Source: CAZBWW01 sp964496005 (GTDB taxonomy: Bacteria > Patescibacteriota > WWE3 > UBA101185 > UBA10185). Taken from it: a stretch of DNA of 14,753 nt. The notes beneath the pieces are model-generated. The model searched no databases, was not told where the DNA came from, and saw nothing but the letters and a program-made list of their open reading frames with translations. Below are positions 1 to 5,116 of this stretch, piece by piece. The position numbers and the translations under genes were made by a program. Numbering within the stretch: the first letter of the stretch is position 1; each line of letters opens with the position of its first letter. The stretch covers positions 1-14,753 of the forward strand of contig CAZBWW010000023.1 in the NCBI GenBank assembly GCA_964496005.1, in the 5' to 3' direction.

Positions 1-100
1 TTTCATGTTGGAGGGGCTCCTGATCTCTCACGCCCTATGTTTATCTTGCTGTTACCACAAGAGAAACATGCTCAGTTTTACAACCGAACTGCCCAACATG

Positions 101-157
101 CCATTGCTTGGCCTTTCCGCTTCACCCATTCGCGGTTTGGCTTCCACTTAGCAATGG
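101..157. repeat. Nested inverted repeat near the left edge
   Basis: CCATTGCT at 101-108 is perfectly complementary to AGCAATGG at 150-157. Inside it GCC (111-113) pairs with GGC (139-141) and CCGC (117-120) with GCGG (132-135), across a symmetrical TTT/TTT internal loop. On the plus strand the outer stem is followed by TTTATTTC, a weak termination tail. It could be the end of a plus-strand RNA that begins before the window, or a 3' structure in the transcript of the minus-strand gene that ends at 237. No protein gene in 1-236 is convincing. Confidence 0.4.
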
Positions 158-192
158 TTTATTTCATTCCGGCTACTAACAATTCGCCAGCG

Positions 193-228
193 GGCACACA
201 GAGCAAAGTGCTCAATGTGGAGTGTGCC
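193..228 (-). terminator. Hairpin just after the 237-1136 gene
   Basis: GGCACAC (193-199) pairs with GTGTGCC (222-228), and GAGCA (201-205) pairs with TGCTC (209-213) around an AAG loop. It starts 9 bases past the stop codon of the minus-strand gene. No T tract follows on the minus strand, so it may be a 3'-end-protecting hairpin or a factor-dependent stop rather than a classical intrinsic terminator. Confidence 0.4.
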
Positions 229-236
229 GTTTAGAA

Positions 237-1136
237 TCACTGGATGTCTACGCGGTTGTAGGTCAACCAGTTAATCCTTTCCTCGTCATCGCCCTTTAGC
301 ATCCCTTCCCATTCTCGCAGGGAGGAAAGAGCGATGATTTTTAGCAATGCATCCCCCGCCGATCTAAAGACGACAACGTTTTCGTGGTTTCCGTTTTTGA
401 CTTGGTATGCAGTGATTTGCTGCCTCCCACCGTCAACCGTTGGAAAACCGCCGTGGTAAACACAACCCACGGGATTTTCGGAAACGAAAACGTCAGTGTT
501 CTCATCCAGGAGCCGGACTTGTGTGAGTCCGAGTCCGTTGAGCAGAACCACTTCCTTCCACGGTAGGAAGGACGTCGTCTCAAACCTCCTCACAGCAAAA
601 ATCTTTTCAAGCTGTCGAGGAGTGATCTGCCGGTCGTCGGCCTTGGCGAGGCCGAGCATAATGTCGTGGGCCTCTTGAAGAGTCCCTTCGACACATGCTT
701 CAGTCCCCCAAGGGGAAGTAATCCGCCACCAGCCCGTTGGCTGGTTTGTTTCGTCGTCAAATGAGAGTTGCCCCTCTTGCCTCACCCACCACTCGACAAA
801 GTCCCCTGATGGGTGATTGCGCACCGCGTATTCCACGCCTAATGGCGTGTCTAAAAACTGTGGTTCGTAACTCCTGTCATCATGCCTTCGGAGGGCTTGA
901 CCAAACCCGATGGTTCCAGGAGTCATTCTCGCGTGTCCCCTGGGCACAATTCCCAGGGTTCCTTCGTAAGACACCTCTACAATTTTCATGTACGATTCTG
1001 CTTTCCCTGCAGTTTCGTACTGTATGGCTATTACCACATCCCACAAGTGGATGTGATATACCTTGCCCGCTTCAAACTTGCGGGCGCCGTCCCGATCCTC
1101 GACAACAAAATTCTTTACTACATAAATTACTGACAT
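237..1136 (-). CDS. Orphan protein of unknown function, 299 aa
   Basis: I do not recognise this protein. The start ATG (1134-1136) is well supported: GAGGA (minus strand, 1147-1143) sits 6 nt upstream, in the same GAGGA-plus-A-run context as the other three left-half genes. There is no signal peptide or membrane segment, so it is probably cytoplasmic. The N-terminal 60 residues read as alternating short strands (MSVIYVVKNF, KVYHIHLWDVVIAI). The middle is tryptophan-rich (EWWVRQ at 115-120, GWWRIT at 135-140) and is followed by a helix-like stretch (TLQEAHDIMLGLAKA, 152-166). The end is acidic and charged (GDDEERINW). Two cysteines (148, 225) make no evident metal site. It is a single-gene unit with its own leader and a 3' hairpin. 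GC content is above that of the right half: I count 34 G/C in 421-480. Function is open. Confidence 0.85.
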   Translation of the reverse strand: MSVIYVVKNFVVEDRDGARKFEAGKVYHIHLWDVVIAIQYETAGKAESYMKIVEVSYEGTLGIVPRGHARMTPGTIGFGQALRRHDDRSYEPQFLDTPLGVEYAVRNHPSGDFVEWWVRQEGQLSFDDETNQPTGWWRITSPWGTEACVEGTLQEAHDIMLGLAKADDRQITPRQLEKIFAVRRFETTSFLPWKEVVLLNGLGLTQVRLLDENTDVFVSENPVGCVYHGGFPTVDGGRQQITAYQVKNGNHENVVVFRSAGDALLKIIALSSLREWEGMLKGDDEERINWLTYNRVDIQ

Positions 1137-1255
1137 CTTTTTTCCTCATTTATTTTCTATTTGCTAAACCCTCTTTGTTAAAGAAGGAATACTTATCATT
1201 TCTTATGCACAAAAAACGATAAATCTTCCGCCTACAACAGCCCAATTTCAAAACT

Positions 1256-1261
1256 TATAAA
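1256..1261 (+). promoter_or_regulatory. Possible -10 box for the plus-strand RNA
   Basis: TATAAA matches the -10 consensus at five of six positions and would place a transcript start near 1268, just before the first hairpin. No good -35 is visible: 17 bases upstream reads TACAAC. Confidence 0.25.
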
Positions 1262-1283
1262 ATATCAGAAATCTTGAAAAGAG

Positions 1284-1328
1284 GGCCCAGGACAGAGACA
1301 ATCGCCGAAGCAATTGTGATCCTGGGCC
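1284..1328 (-). terminator. Probable terminator of the 1450-2799 gene
   Basis: Nine perfect base pairs (GGCCCAGGA with TCCTGGGCC) enclose an inner ACAAT/ATTGT stem. Read on the minus strand it is followed by CTCTTTTC. It lies about 120 bases beyond the stop codon at 1450. The same hairpin opens the plus-strand RNA candidate, so its role may be double. Confidence 0.45.
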
Positions 1329-1376
1329 AAGAGACTCCACACAGTCTTTTATAGGAGCATTTGTGGAAATGGCTCC

Positions 1377-1416
1377 GCTGCCGTTCGCTTACGCGTACTT
1401 ATTAGCAGCCTTTTTT
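1377..1416 (+). terminator. Intrinsic terminator, plus strand
   Basis: GCTGC and GCAGC form a 5-bp stem with a smaller CGC/GCG stem inside, followed by C and then T6 at 1411-1416. The T tract is on the plus strand only, so it reports transcription opposite to the flanking protein genes. Confidence 0.45.
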
Positions 1417-1449
1417 GCCGGGTCGACGTTACCGTCCAGATGTGGACGC

Positions 1450-2799
1450 CTAGTCGTCGAGTTCGTCCCACTCTTCTTCGACCATGGGCTCTTCTTCCAC
1501 CGGCTCGACCTCTTCCTCGGTCATTACTTCGACCGACTTGGCGTCGTAGTCGACGAATTCAGGCTCTTCTTCCTCATCAGCATCAGCCGGAACCGCGGCG
1601 GGCTTAGGGAGTACTCGCCACATCACGCGGCGGAAGGCCTCGCTCTCGAGCATACGCTCGATGTTCGGGTTTTCGAGCAGGGCACCAACTGTGGTTGCCC
1701 CGTCAATGAGCTCGATCCCGAAACTCCGAACGAAGCTGGCTGTACCCGGCACGCAGTTCCCTGCATCCAGGGAGTCCTGGATTCGAACCACAACTTCCGG
1801 GTTTGCCGCCATCCACTCCCTCAGATCGGAAACAGGCTTTTCCACCGCTGTCCTTGACGAGCGGATGCTCGCGGCCTTCGCCTCGAGCTCTGCGCCGATT
1901 TGAGCCACCCAGTGTGAAACCGGGTGTTGGAACCAGGTTAGTACCGGAATTTCTTCCTCGTACTCGACCCAGTTCCCATCAAACTCGCGCTCGACGAAGG
2001 CCTGGACGACAACGCCGCTCCGGCGCCAGAACAAGCCGGTGCCGGTCCCGATCCAACCGTTGCGGATTTCACCAACGATTTCACGGGGGTCGGTTTCCCA
2101 CATCATGTCCAGATAATAATCCGGACTGACGTGGAACCAGCGCTGGCCGCGCCAGCTAGTCATGTGCGAAAAGATGTTCAGTGCCCTGTCGAAATGGCTT
2201 CCGTATAGTTCATACGGTTGCCCGATCCGGCGGAGCTCCGAACTTGCACGCTCGAGATCCAAAAATCTGGTCGCGCGCACCCCGGACATGTGATTCTCAT
2301 TCAAAAACCCCCACGCAAAGCTATTGGTGTACCCCTCGGCGGCGTAGTAGGTCAGGGTCATTCGCATGAAGTCAAGCGTCGCCCAGCTATTCAGGTACGC
2401 CGGCGCGTCGTACACGCTGGAGAAAACGACGTTATCGCCGTCTGACAAAACGATCGGACTGCTCCGGTCGATCCCCCCGTGGTTTGTGATCGGGACATAG
2501 CCGCAGACCGGCTTCCCGTACCTCGAGGGACTGGGAATAACGATCTCTTTGCCCTGCTGGCCGCGGGCATCAGTGCGGTACCAGCCGAACTTGATCAGAT
2601 CATCTTGCTCAGCCGTGGGCTGCAAAAAGCCCGCGCCGGTTAGACCTGTTCCGCTAGTGTAGTAAGGCAACCCGCCGTACAACCGGTGAAGCTCGTCACG
2701 ATTTTGCTCATAGGAGAAAAATTGTCTCCTACTCACAGAAAACAAAATCGTGTCAACCCCACCACCGAAACTTACCTCAATCTTCTTAATTCTAGACAT
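1450..2799 (-). CDS. Orphan protein with acidic tail, 449 aa
   Basis: The family is not recognised. I chose ATG at 2797-2799 (MSRIKKIEV) because AGAGGA (minus, 2810-2805) precedes it by 5 nt. A longer reading from a TTG at 2847 adds a lysine-rich tail that merely translates the purine-rich leader. The protein is rich in aromatic residues and looks soluble, with no signal peptide. Residues 1-300 are mostly strand-like with many W, Y and G. A helical stretch follows (301-345), then AGNCVPGT (346-353) and a helix. From about 405 the tail is almost wholly Asp/Glu (EEEEPEF, EEEVEPVEEEP, ending EEEWDELDD). The AGNCxxGT stretch reminds me of a motif in uncharacterised bacterial proteins, but I cannot name the family. 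GC is high: I count 34 G/C in 1501-1560. The long acidic tail could mimic nucleic acid or bind basic partners; that is speculation. Confidence 0.85.
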   Translation of the reverse strand: MSRIKKIEVSFGGGVDTILFSVSRRQFFSYEQNRDELHRLYGGLPYYTSGTGLTGAGFLQPTAEQDDLIKFGWYRTDARGQQGKEIVIPSPSRYGKPVCGYVPITNHGGIDRSSPIVLSDGDNVVFSSVYDAPAYLNSWATLDFMRMTLTYYAAEGYTNSFAWGFLNENHMSGVRATRFLDLERASSELRRIGQPYELYGSHFDRALNIFSHMTSWRGQRWFHVSPDYYLDMMWETDPREIVGEIRNGWIGTGTGLFWRRSGVVVQAFVEREFDGNWVEYEEEIPVLTWFQHPVSHWVAQIGAELEAKAASIRSSRTAVEKPVSDLREWMAANPEVVVRIQDSLDAGNCVPGTASFVRSFGIELIDGATTVGALLENPNIERMLESEAFRRVMWRVLPKPAAVPADADEEEEPEFVDYDAKSVEVMTEEEVEPVEEEPMVEEEWDELDD

Positions 2800-2837
2800 C
2801 GTTTTCCTCTTTTTCTTTTGTTTTTTTTCTTTTTCAT

Positions 2838-2865
2838 CTCGGGTCAAAAGCTTAAGGCTTCCGAG
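2838..2865 (-). promoter_or_regulatory. Leader hairpin before the 1450-2799 gene
   Basis: CTCGG (2838-2842) pairs with CCGAG (2861-2865), and AAGC/GCTT forms an inner stem. In the minus-strand mRNA it sits directly before a long unpaired A/G tract that leads into the SD site, a layout that would keep the ribosome site open. No ligand-binding class is recognised. Confidence 0.35.
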
Positions 2866-2871
2866 TCAGCC

Positions 2872-2877
2872 TACAAT
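2872..2877 (+). promoter_or_regulatory. Possible -10 box, plus strand
   Basis: TACAAT is a good -10 match and points to a start near 2884, exactly where an ACGTG/CACGT hairpin begins. The -35 region is poor (AGCTTA at 17-nt spacing), so this is tentative. Confidence 0.2.
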
Positions 2878-2883
2878 CTTTTT

Positions 2884-3030
2884 ACGTGTGATTGTCCACG
2901 TCCAGACTTTAAAAAAATACTGCTATCCAACCTCACAAATCACCATATGCTCACCTTATTCGGCGTTAACCGGGGAGCAGTAATTTGTAAACCTAGGAAT
3001 TGGTTGGCAGTTACGCCAGTTTGTTTTGTA
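2884..3030 (+). ncRNA. Weak candidate structured RNA B
   Basis: ACGTG (2884-2888) pairs with CACGT (2897-2901). TACTGCT (2918-2924) pairs with AGCAGTA (2976-2982). ACAAAT (2935-2940) could pair with ATTTGT (2983-2988) in a pseudoknot-like order. TTGGC-AGTTAC-GCCAG (3004-3019) is followed by GTTTGTTTTG. The final tail is interrupted, so the terminator is poor. I list it because its position matches the other plus-strand candidates: it is divergent from the leader of the 1450-2799 gene. Confidence 0.25.
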
Positions 3031-3118
3031 TCTTCTCAAAGAAGGAATATTGCATATGACTTAAAATCATAAACAAAACACCATTTTTGAGCCCTACTTG
3101 AGTCCTAAAAGAAGAAAT

Positions 3119-3164
3119 TCTTGGGTAAATGCACCTCTAATTTATAATAAAGCTGCACTTACCC
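3119..3164 (-). terminator. Probable terminator of the 3171-3524 gene
   Basis: TTGGGTAAATGCA (3121-3133) pairs with TGCACTTACCCAG (3153-3165) with one mismatch and one wobble, around an AT-rich loop of 19 bases. On the minus strand it begins a few bases after the stop codon and is followed by AAGAATTTCTTCTTTT, a T-rich but broken tail. Confidence 0.5.
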
Positions 3165-3170
3165 AGGTTG

Positions 3171-3524
3171 TTAATTTGCATAGCCCTTGACCTCGATCAC
3201 TAGACCGCTCGCATCGTCTTTACCCACGGTCACCATTCTGCCGGATGCTACAATTGCATCCTCAAGATCTCCGGCAGAATCCAACCCTCGGTACATTTTG
3301 TCCATAAAAGTAACAGTTCGGTCGTTCATCAGTGCCCGTACAGCTCGTGCGCCAATATCTTGTGCACCCCAAAGTAACTCCTCTTCATACGTACTTTGGG
3401 AATAATCAACCTCCCATTTCCATCCGTGCTCCAAAAGTGAGCCAAATAGCTCTGCCGGGTCTTCATTTGTTACGTTTCGTGTTTGGCCGGCATATTTACC
3501 GGTTAACAAAGTCATTTTGATCAC
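3171..3524 (-). CDS. Small orphan protein, 117 aa
   Basis: The family is not recognised. I place the start at GTG 3524-3522 (reads MIKMTLLTGKYAG) because AGAGGTGG (minus, 3537-3530) ends 5 A's upstream. A GTG at 3533 would lie on top of that SD site, and the ATG at 3515 is too far from it. The protein opens with strand-like sequence (TLLTGKYAGQTRNV). An acidic, aromatic middle follows (LEHGWKWEVDYSQSTYEEELLWGAQDI), then a charged helical portion and a hydrophobic C-terminal strand (GLVIEVKGYAN). There is no signal peptide, membrane helix or cysteine motif. It is an independent unit with a leader of up to about 200 nt and its own 3' hairpin. Function is unknown, but the SD and reading-frame statistics make a real gene likely. 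Confidence 0.75.
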   Translation of the reverse strand: MIKMTLLTGKYAGQTRNVTNEDPAELFGSLLEHGWKWEVDYSQSTYEEELLWGAQDIGARAVRALMNDRTVTFMDKMYRGLDSAGDLEDAIVASGRMVTVGKDDASGLVIEVKGYAN

Positions 3525-3731
3525 TTTTTCCACCTCTAGTTTTTCTGATAATTCTTCTAATTCTAAAAATCAAAAATCTGTGGAAAGCATCTAGTCTCTA
3601 CTAGCTACCATTTTAAATAATATGGCAATTAGCAGAAACCAGCACCCACCAGCGATCGCATAAGACAAAAAGCTTATCGCCGGCGGGCCGTAACAAACAC
3701 CAAAAGTAAGATGCTTGTTTGAGACAATCAA

Positions 3732-3737
3732 ATTATA
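3732..3737 (-). promoter_or_regulatory. Possible -10 box for the 3171-3524 gene
   Basis: The minus strand reads TATAAT, a perfect -10 hexamer, which would start a roughly 200-nt leader near 3725. No convincing -35 is present at 16-18 nt. On the plus strand the overlapping TATATTAA could serve the opposite RNA. Confidence 0.35.
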
Positions 3738-3744
3738 TTAACCT

Positions 3745-3973
3745 CGCCCGCGCAGCAAAGCTGTGGGTCGGACGGGTGTGGACGATTGATTAACGCCCGG
3801 CGCAGATGGAAACTGCGGAGACTCGCATTTTACGCTATGCTAAAAAAGCAGAGCGGCGAGATTTAACCTATTCATTTGGCAGACCATCCTTTTTCTCAGG
3901 TCTGTGCTCCAAATGCTCCGGTATTCGCTGGCTTAGCCCAATGCCAGTCTTATACCCAAAACCGGAGTTTTTT
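3745..3973 (+). ncRNA. Candidate structured RNA C, about 230 nt
   Basis: Five hairpins follow one another. CGCAGC-AAA-GCTGTG lies around 3750-3766. CGCAG pairs with CTGCG (3801-3817). CTCGC pairs with GCGAG, enclosing CGCT/AGCG and TGCT/AGCA (3822-3860). CAGACC pairs with GGTCTG (3880-3904). The terminal stem is CTCCGGT/ACCGGAG with an inner CTGGC/GCCAG (3916-3967), followed directly by T6 (3968-3973). The terminal stem plus T6 is a strong plus-strand terminator. The RNA is convergent with the gene that ends at 4056. The 5' end is uncertain; a weak TATATTAA box at 3734-3741 is the only promoter hint. I see none of the conserved RNase P, tmRNA or SRP RNA motifs. Confidence 0.5.
3916..3973 (+). 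terminator. Strong intrinsic terminator, plus strand
   Basis: Seven perfect outer pairs (CTCCGGT with ACCGGAG) and five inner pairs (CTGGC with GCCAG) precede TTTTTTATCC. No credible protein gene lies upstream on this strand, so it most likely ends a noncoding transcript. Confidence 0.6.
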
Positions 3974-4015
3974 ATCCAAAACTATTGCAGATTCCAACCT
4001 GCATTATGTTTTGGA

Positions 4016-4044
4016 GGTCCTTGCCTATGGCAGTGGGTAGGACC
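4016..4044 (-). terminator. Hairpin just after the 4056-4493 gene
   Basis: GGTCC (4016-4020) pairs with GGACC (4040-4044), and TGCC-TAT-GGCA forms the tip. It begins 11 bases past the stop codon. No T run follows on the minus strand, so it may stabilise the 3' end rather than terminate. Confidence 0.35.
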
Positions 4045-4055
4045 AATTCAGATAC

Positions 4056-4493
4056 TTAGAGCCGTAGCTTGACGTCTTTCCTGGTGTAACCCAGGGATAA
4101 AGCCTGGCTCAGAGAAGCCTTCCGATAAAAGTACTTCGGGAACCACCAGAAGCGCGGGATGTACAGATACTTGTAAATCCCCTCGTCCGTGTGGTCTGGC
4201 AACATGCGTGTTGCCATTACCAGCTCCTCACTTTCGTGAGGACTGAACATAAAATCAACCGCCGTAAAAAAACCGTCTGACATCAGACGGAATTTCCACT
4301 GGCAGTCGGCTATCATATCGTCAACGGCGGCGTACGCCAAATCGAGAGTTCTAAATCCCCGACTCAGCAGTTCCCACTCCCCACTGACTTCGTGTACGTA
4401 GTTTACACGTATGCGATAGTCTGGAAAGTAGTCACCGTGTTCCAAGGTCACAGTGCCTGGGATTCCGTACATTTCAATTTTTTTGATCAACAT
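4056..4493 (-). CDS. Small orphan protein, 145 aa
   Basis: The family is not recognised. The start is taken as ATG 4493-4491 (MLIKKIEMYG), because GAGGA (minus, 4502-4498) lies 4 nt before it; an in-frame ATG six codons upstream would overlap the SD site. The N-terminal half looks like a beta sheet closed by a helix (strands MLIKKIEMYG, GTVTLEHGDY and DYRIRVNYVHEV, then TLDLAYAAVDDMIAD). The C-terminal half is aromatic and basic (YIPRFWWFPKYFYRK), ending KDVKLRL. There is no signal peptide or membrane segment. The opening IKKIE is shared with the 1450-2799 protein, perhaps by chance. The gene has a long structured leader (hairpins at 4634-4675 and 4517-4548), suggesting post-transcriptional control. 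Confidence 0.8.
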   Translation of the reverse strand: MLIKKIEMYGIPGTVTLEHGDYFPDYRIRVNYVHEVSGEWELLSRGFRTLDLAYAAVDDMIADCQWKFRLMSDGFFTAVDFMFSPHESEELVMATRMLPDHTDEGIYKYLYIPRFWWFPKYFYRKASLSQALSLGYTRKDVKLRL

Positions 4494-4516
4494 TTTTTCC
4501 TCACTTAACAAACCTA

Positions 4517-4548
4517 CTACAGCGATTGGGCACTAAAAAATCGCGTAG
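4517..4548 (-). promoter_or_regulatory. Leader hairpin with an alternative pairing
   Basis: On the minus strand CTACGCGATT pairs with AATCGC-T-GTAG, ten pairs with one bulged base, ending about 15 nt before the SD site of the 4056-4493 gene. A competing stem exists: TTGGGCA (minus, 4575-4569) can pair with TGCCCAA (4532-4526), which overlaps the first stem by two bases. Mutually exclusive stems next to an SD site are typical of translational switches, but no known riboswitch class is recognised. Confidence 0.4.
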
Positions 4549-4633
4549 ACTTGTTTCTTTTTTTGCATTGCCCAAACCAAAGCCAAATAATTAGCTCCAA
4601 CTTGCGTAAAACAAACTAAACCCAACACAAAAC

Positions 4634-4675
4634 CGGCAAACACCGCCTAAAACCTACTAAGCAGCCATTTACCGG
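4634..4675 (-). promoter_or_regulatory. Upstream leader hairpin of the 4056-4493 gene
   Basis: Near-symmetrical CCGG ends frame a stem. On the minus strand CCGGTAAATG pairs with TGTTTGCCGG, seven Watson-Crick pairs and three wobbles. It fits a long structured 5' leader of the 4056-4493 gene. Confidence 0.3.
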
Positions 4676-4698
4676 CCCTATGCATATAAACTAATTAG

Positions 4699-4717
4699 TA
4701 CGCACACTCTGTGCGTA
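4699..4717. promoter_or_regulatory. Perfect 8-bp inverted repeat, likely operator
   Basis: TACGCACA-CTC-TGTGCGTA is perfectly symmetrical with a 3-base centre, the size expected for a dimeric repressor site. It lies about 205 bases upstream of the 4056-4493 gene in an AT-rich, promoter-like stretch. A related ACGCA-TAATT-TGCGT lies at 4862-4876, overlapping the candidate promoter of the plus-strand RNA, so one factor might control both directions. Confidence 0.45.
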
Positions 4718-4852
4718 TATACTTTATTAACTCTTAATTATTCGATTATCAATGTACGGTAGGATTGGGGTACTTAATAGCTAACAAATAGTAATAATGG
4801 CAGGTGTTAACATTAGTCTCTCTCCCCTTTTCCACTCCAAACCCTCTTGTGC

Positions 4853-4881
4853 TTGGGCAAGACGCATAATTTGCGTATAAA
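4853..4881 (+). promoter_or_regulatory. Candidate promoter of plus-strand RNA D
   Basis: TTGGGC (4853-4858), a 17-base spacer and TATAAA (4876-4881) are correctly spaced; the -10 is good and the -35 is partial. An ACGCA/TGCGT inverted repeat fills the spacer and could be an operator. The expected start is about 4888. Confidence 0.35.
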
Positions 4882-4887
4882 CTCAAA

Positions 4888-5101
4888 AGCACATAAAGGA
4901 CTTGGGTGAAAAGCCACTTTTCTATGCCCTTCCAATGCAAACGCATTATCTAAGCAAAAGTGACGTTCTCTCTCCCTTGTAGTAACCATAAAACTACCCG
5001 GTAGGCTACAAAGGCAGGTTAGATAATTTAATATCTACTACAATTTTTAAGTTCAAGTGAACATTTTTTGACGTGTGTTCAGCACGCTGTCTCTTTTTTT
5101 T
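4888..5101 (+). ncRNA. Candidate structured RNA D, about 214 nt
   Basis: The first hairpin is GG-GGG-GAAAAG/CTTTTC-CCC-CC (4898-4933). A second, AATGC-AAAC-GCATT, spans 4934-4947. A domain is closed by ATTATCTAA (4945-4953) pairing perfectly with TTAGATAAT (5019-5027). Within it CCTTGTAG pairs with CTACAA-A-GG (4975-4982 with 5006-5014), capped by CTACC-C-GGTAG (4994-5004). The second hairpin and the domain stem share bases and may be alternatives. Downstream, competing stems GTTCA/TGAAC, TGAACA/TGTTCA and CGTGT/GCACG lead to T8. With a spaced promoter and a T tract this looks like a free-standing RNA gene. I cannot assign it to any known class. It contains no start-codon-led frame with an SD site. 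Confidence 0.45.
5069..5101 (+). terminator. Intrinsic terminator of RNA D
   Basis: CGTGT-GTTCA-GCACG, with outer GAC/GTC across a small bulge, is followed by TC and T8 (5094-5101). The stem is short, but the T tract is the longest on this strand in the gap. Confidence 0.45.
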
Positions 5102-5116
5102 GTTATGAGCCACTCT

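Larger units (their letters stand above)
1268..1416 (+). ncRNA. Candidate structured RNA A, about 149 nt
   Basis: Three consecutive stems are seen. First, GGCCCAGGA (1284-1292) pairs with TCCTGGGCC (1320-1328), with an inner ACAAT/ATTGT. Second, GGAGC-ATTT pairs with AAAT-G-GCTCC (1354-1376), with one bulge. Third, GCTGC (1377-1381) pairs with GCAGC (1405-1409), with an inner CGC-TTAC-GCG, followed by one C and six T (1411-1416). The last stem plus T6 is a plus-strand intrinsic terminator, so a plus-strand transcript is implied. No open reading frame of note lies inside. The family is unknown. The alternative is that these are only 3' structures of the minus-strand gene ending at 1450; its T-rich tail CTCTTTTC after the first stem fits that too. 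Confidence 0.4.
1137..1449. other. Intergenic region with leader and plus-strand RNA candidate
   Basis: This 313-base gap has no protein gene. Its left part (1137-1250) is the presumed 5' leader of the minus-strand gene 237-1136; it includes a short hairpin (minus strand CCTTCTTT-AAC-AAAGAGGG). The minus-strand stretch reading (A/G)TATTCCTTCTTT there recurs around 3040-3052 in another gap. The right part (1268-1416) carries the hairpins described as a separate ncRNA candidate. Those hairpins also serve as the 3' region of the gene that ends at 1450. Confidence 0.5.
2800..3170. other. Intergenic region with leader and weak RNA candidate
   Basis: This 371-base gap has no protein gene. The minus-strand leader of the 1450-2799 gene begins with a hairpin (2838-2865) and continues as an A/G-rich tract to the SD site. 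A weak plus-strand RNA candidate occupies 2884-3030. A strong inverted repeat after the 3171-3524 gene fills 3119-3164. The middle around 3030-3118 holds only a short CTTCT-CAA-AGAAG repeat and AT-rich sequence. Confidence 0.5.
3525..4055. other. Intergenic region with divergent signals and an RNA
   Basis: This 531-base gap holds the leader of the minus-strand 3171-3524 gene (3525 to about 3725) and a plus-strand structured RNA candidate (about 3745-3973). The leader contains an ATAAG/CTTAT hairpin with flanking GC pairs at 3658-3680. A GC-rich block (3740-3820) stands out in otherwise AT-rich sequence. The last part, 4016-4044, is the 3' hairpin of the gene ending at 4056. Confidence 0.5.

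Noticed and set aside
37..234. 65-codon plus-strand frame
   Set aside because: No SD site or promoter box, unconvincing composition, and it overlaps nested hairpins.
1788..1801. tRNA T-loop-like GGTTCGAATCC on the minus strand
   Set aside because: The flanking T stem does not pair well, no acceptor or anticodon arms fit, and it lies in a long coding frame.
2800..2847. N-terminal extension of the 1450-2799 protein from a TTG
   Set aside because: The extra residues are Lys-rich translation of an A/G-rich leader that contains the SD site for the ATG at 2797-2799.
3806..4072. 88-codon plus-strand frame with LCSKC
   Set aside because: It runs through a strong intrinsic terminator, lacks an SD site and overlaps the end of the 4056-4493 gene. 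The single CxxC is not enough.
4749..4946. 65-codon minus-strand frame
   Set aside because: No SD site; low-complexity Y/N-rich end; it lies partly antisense to the RNA D stems.
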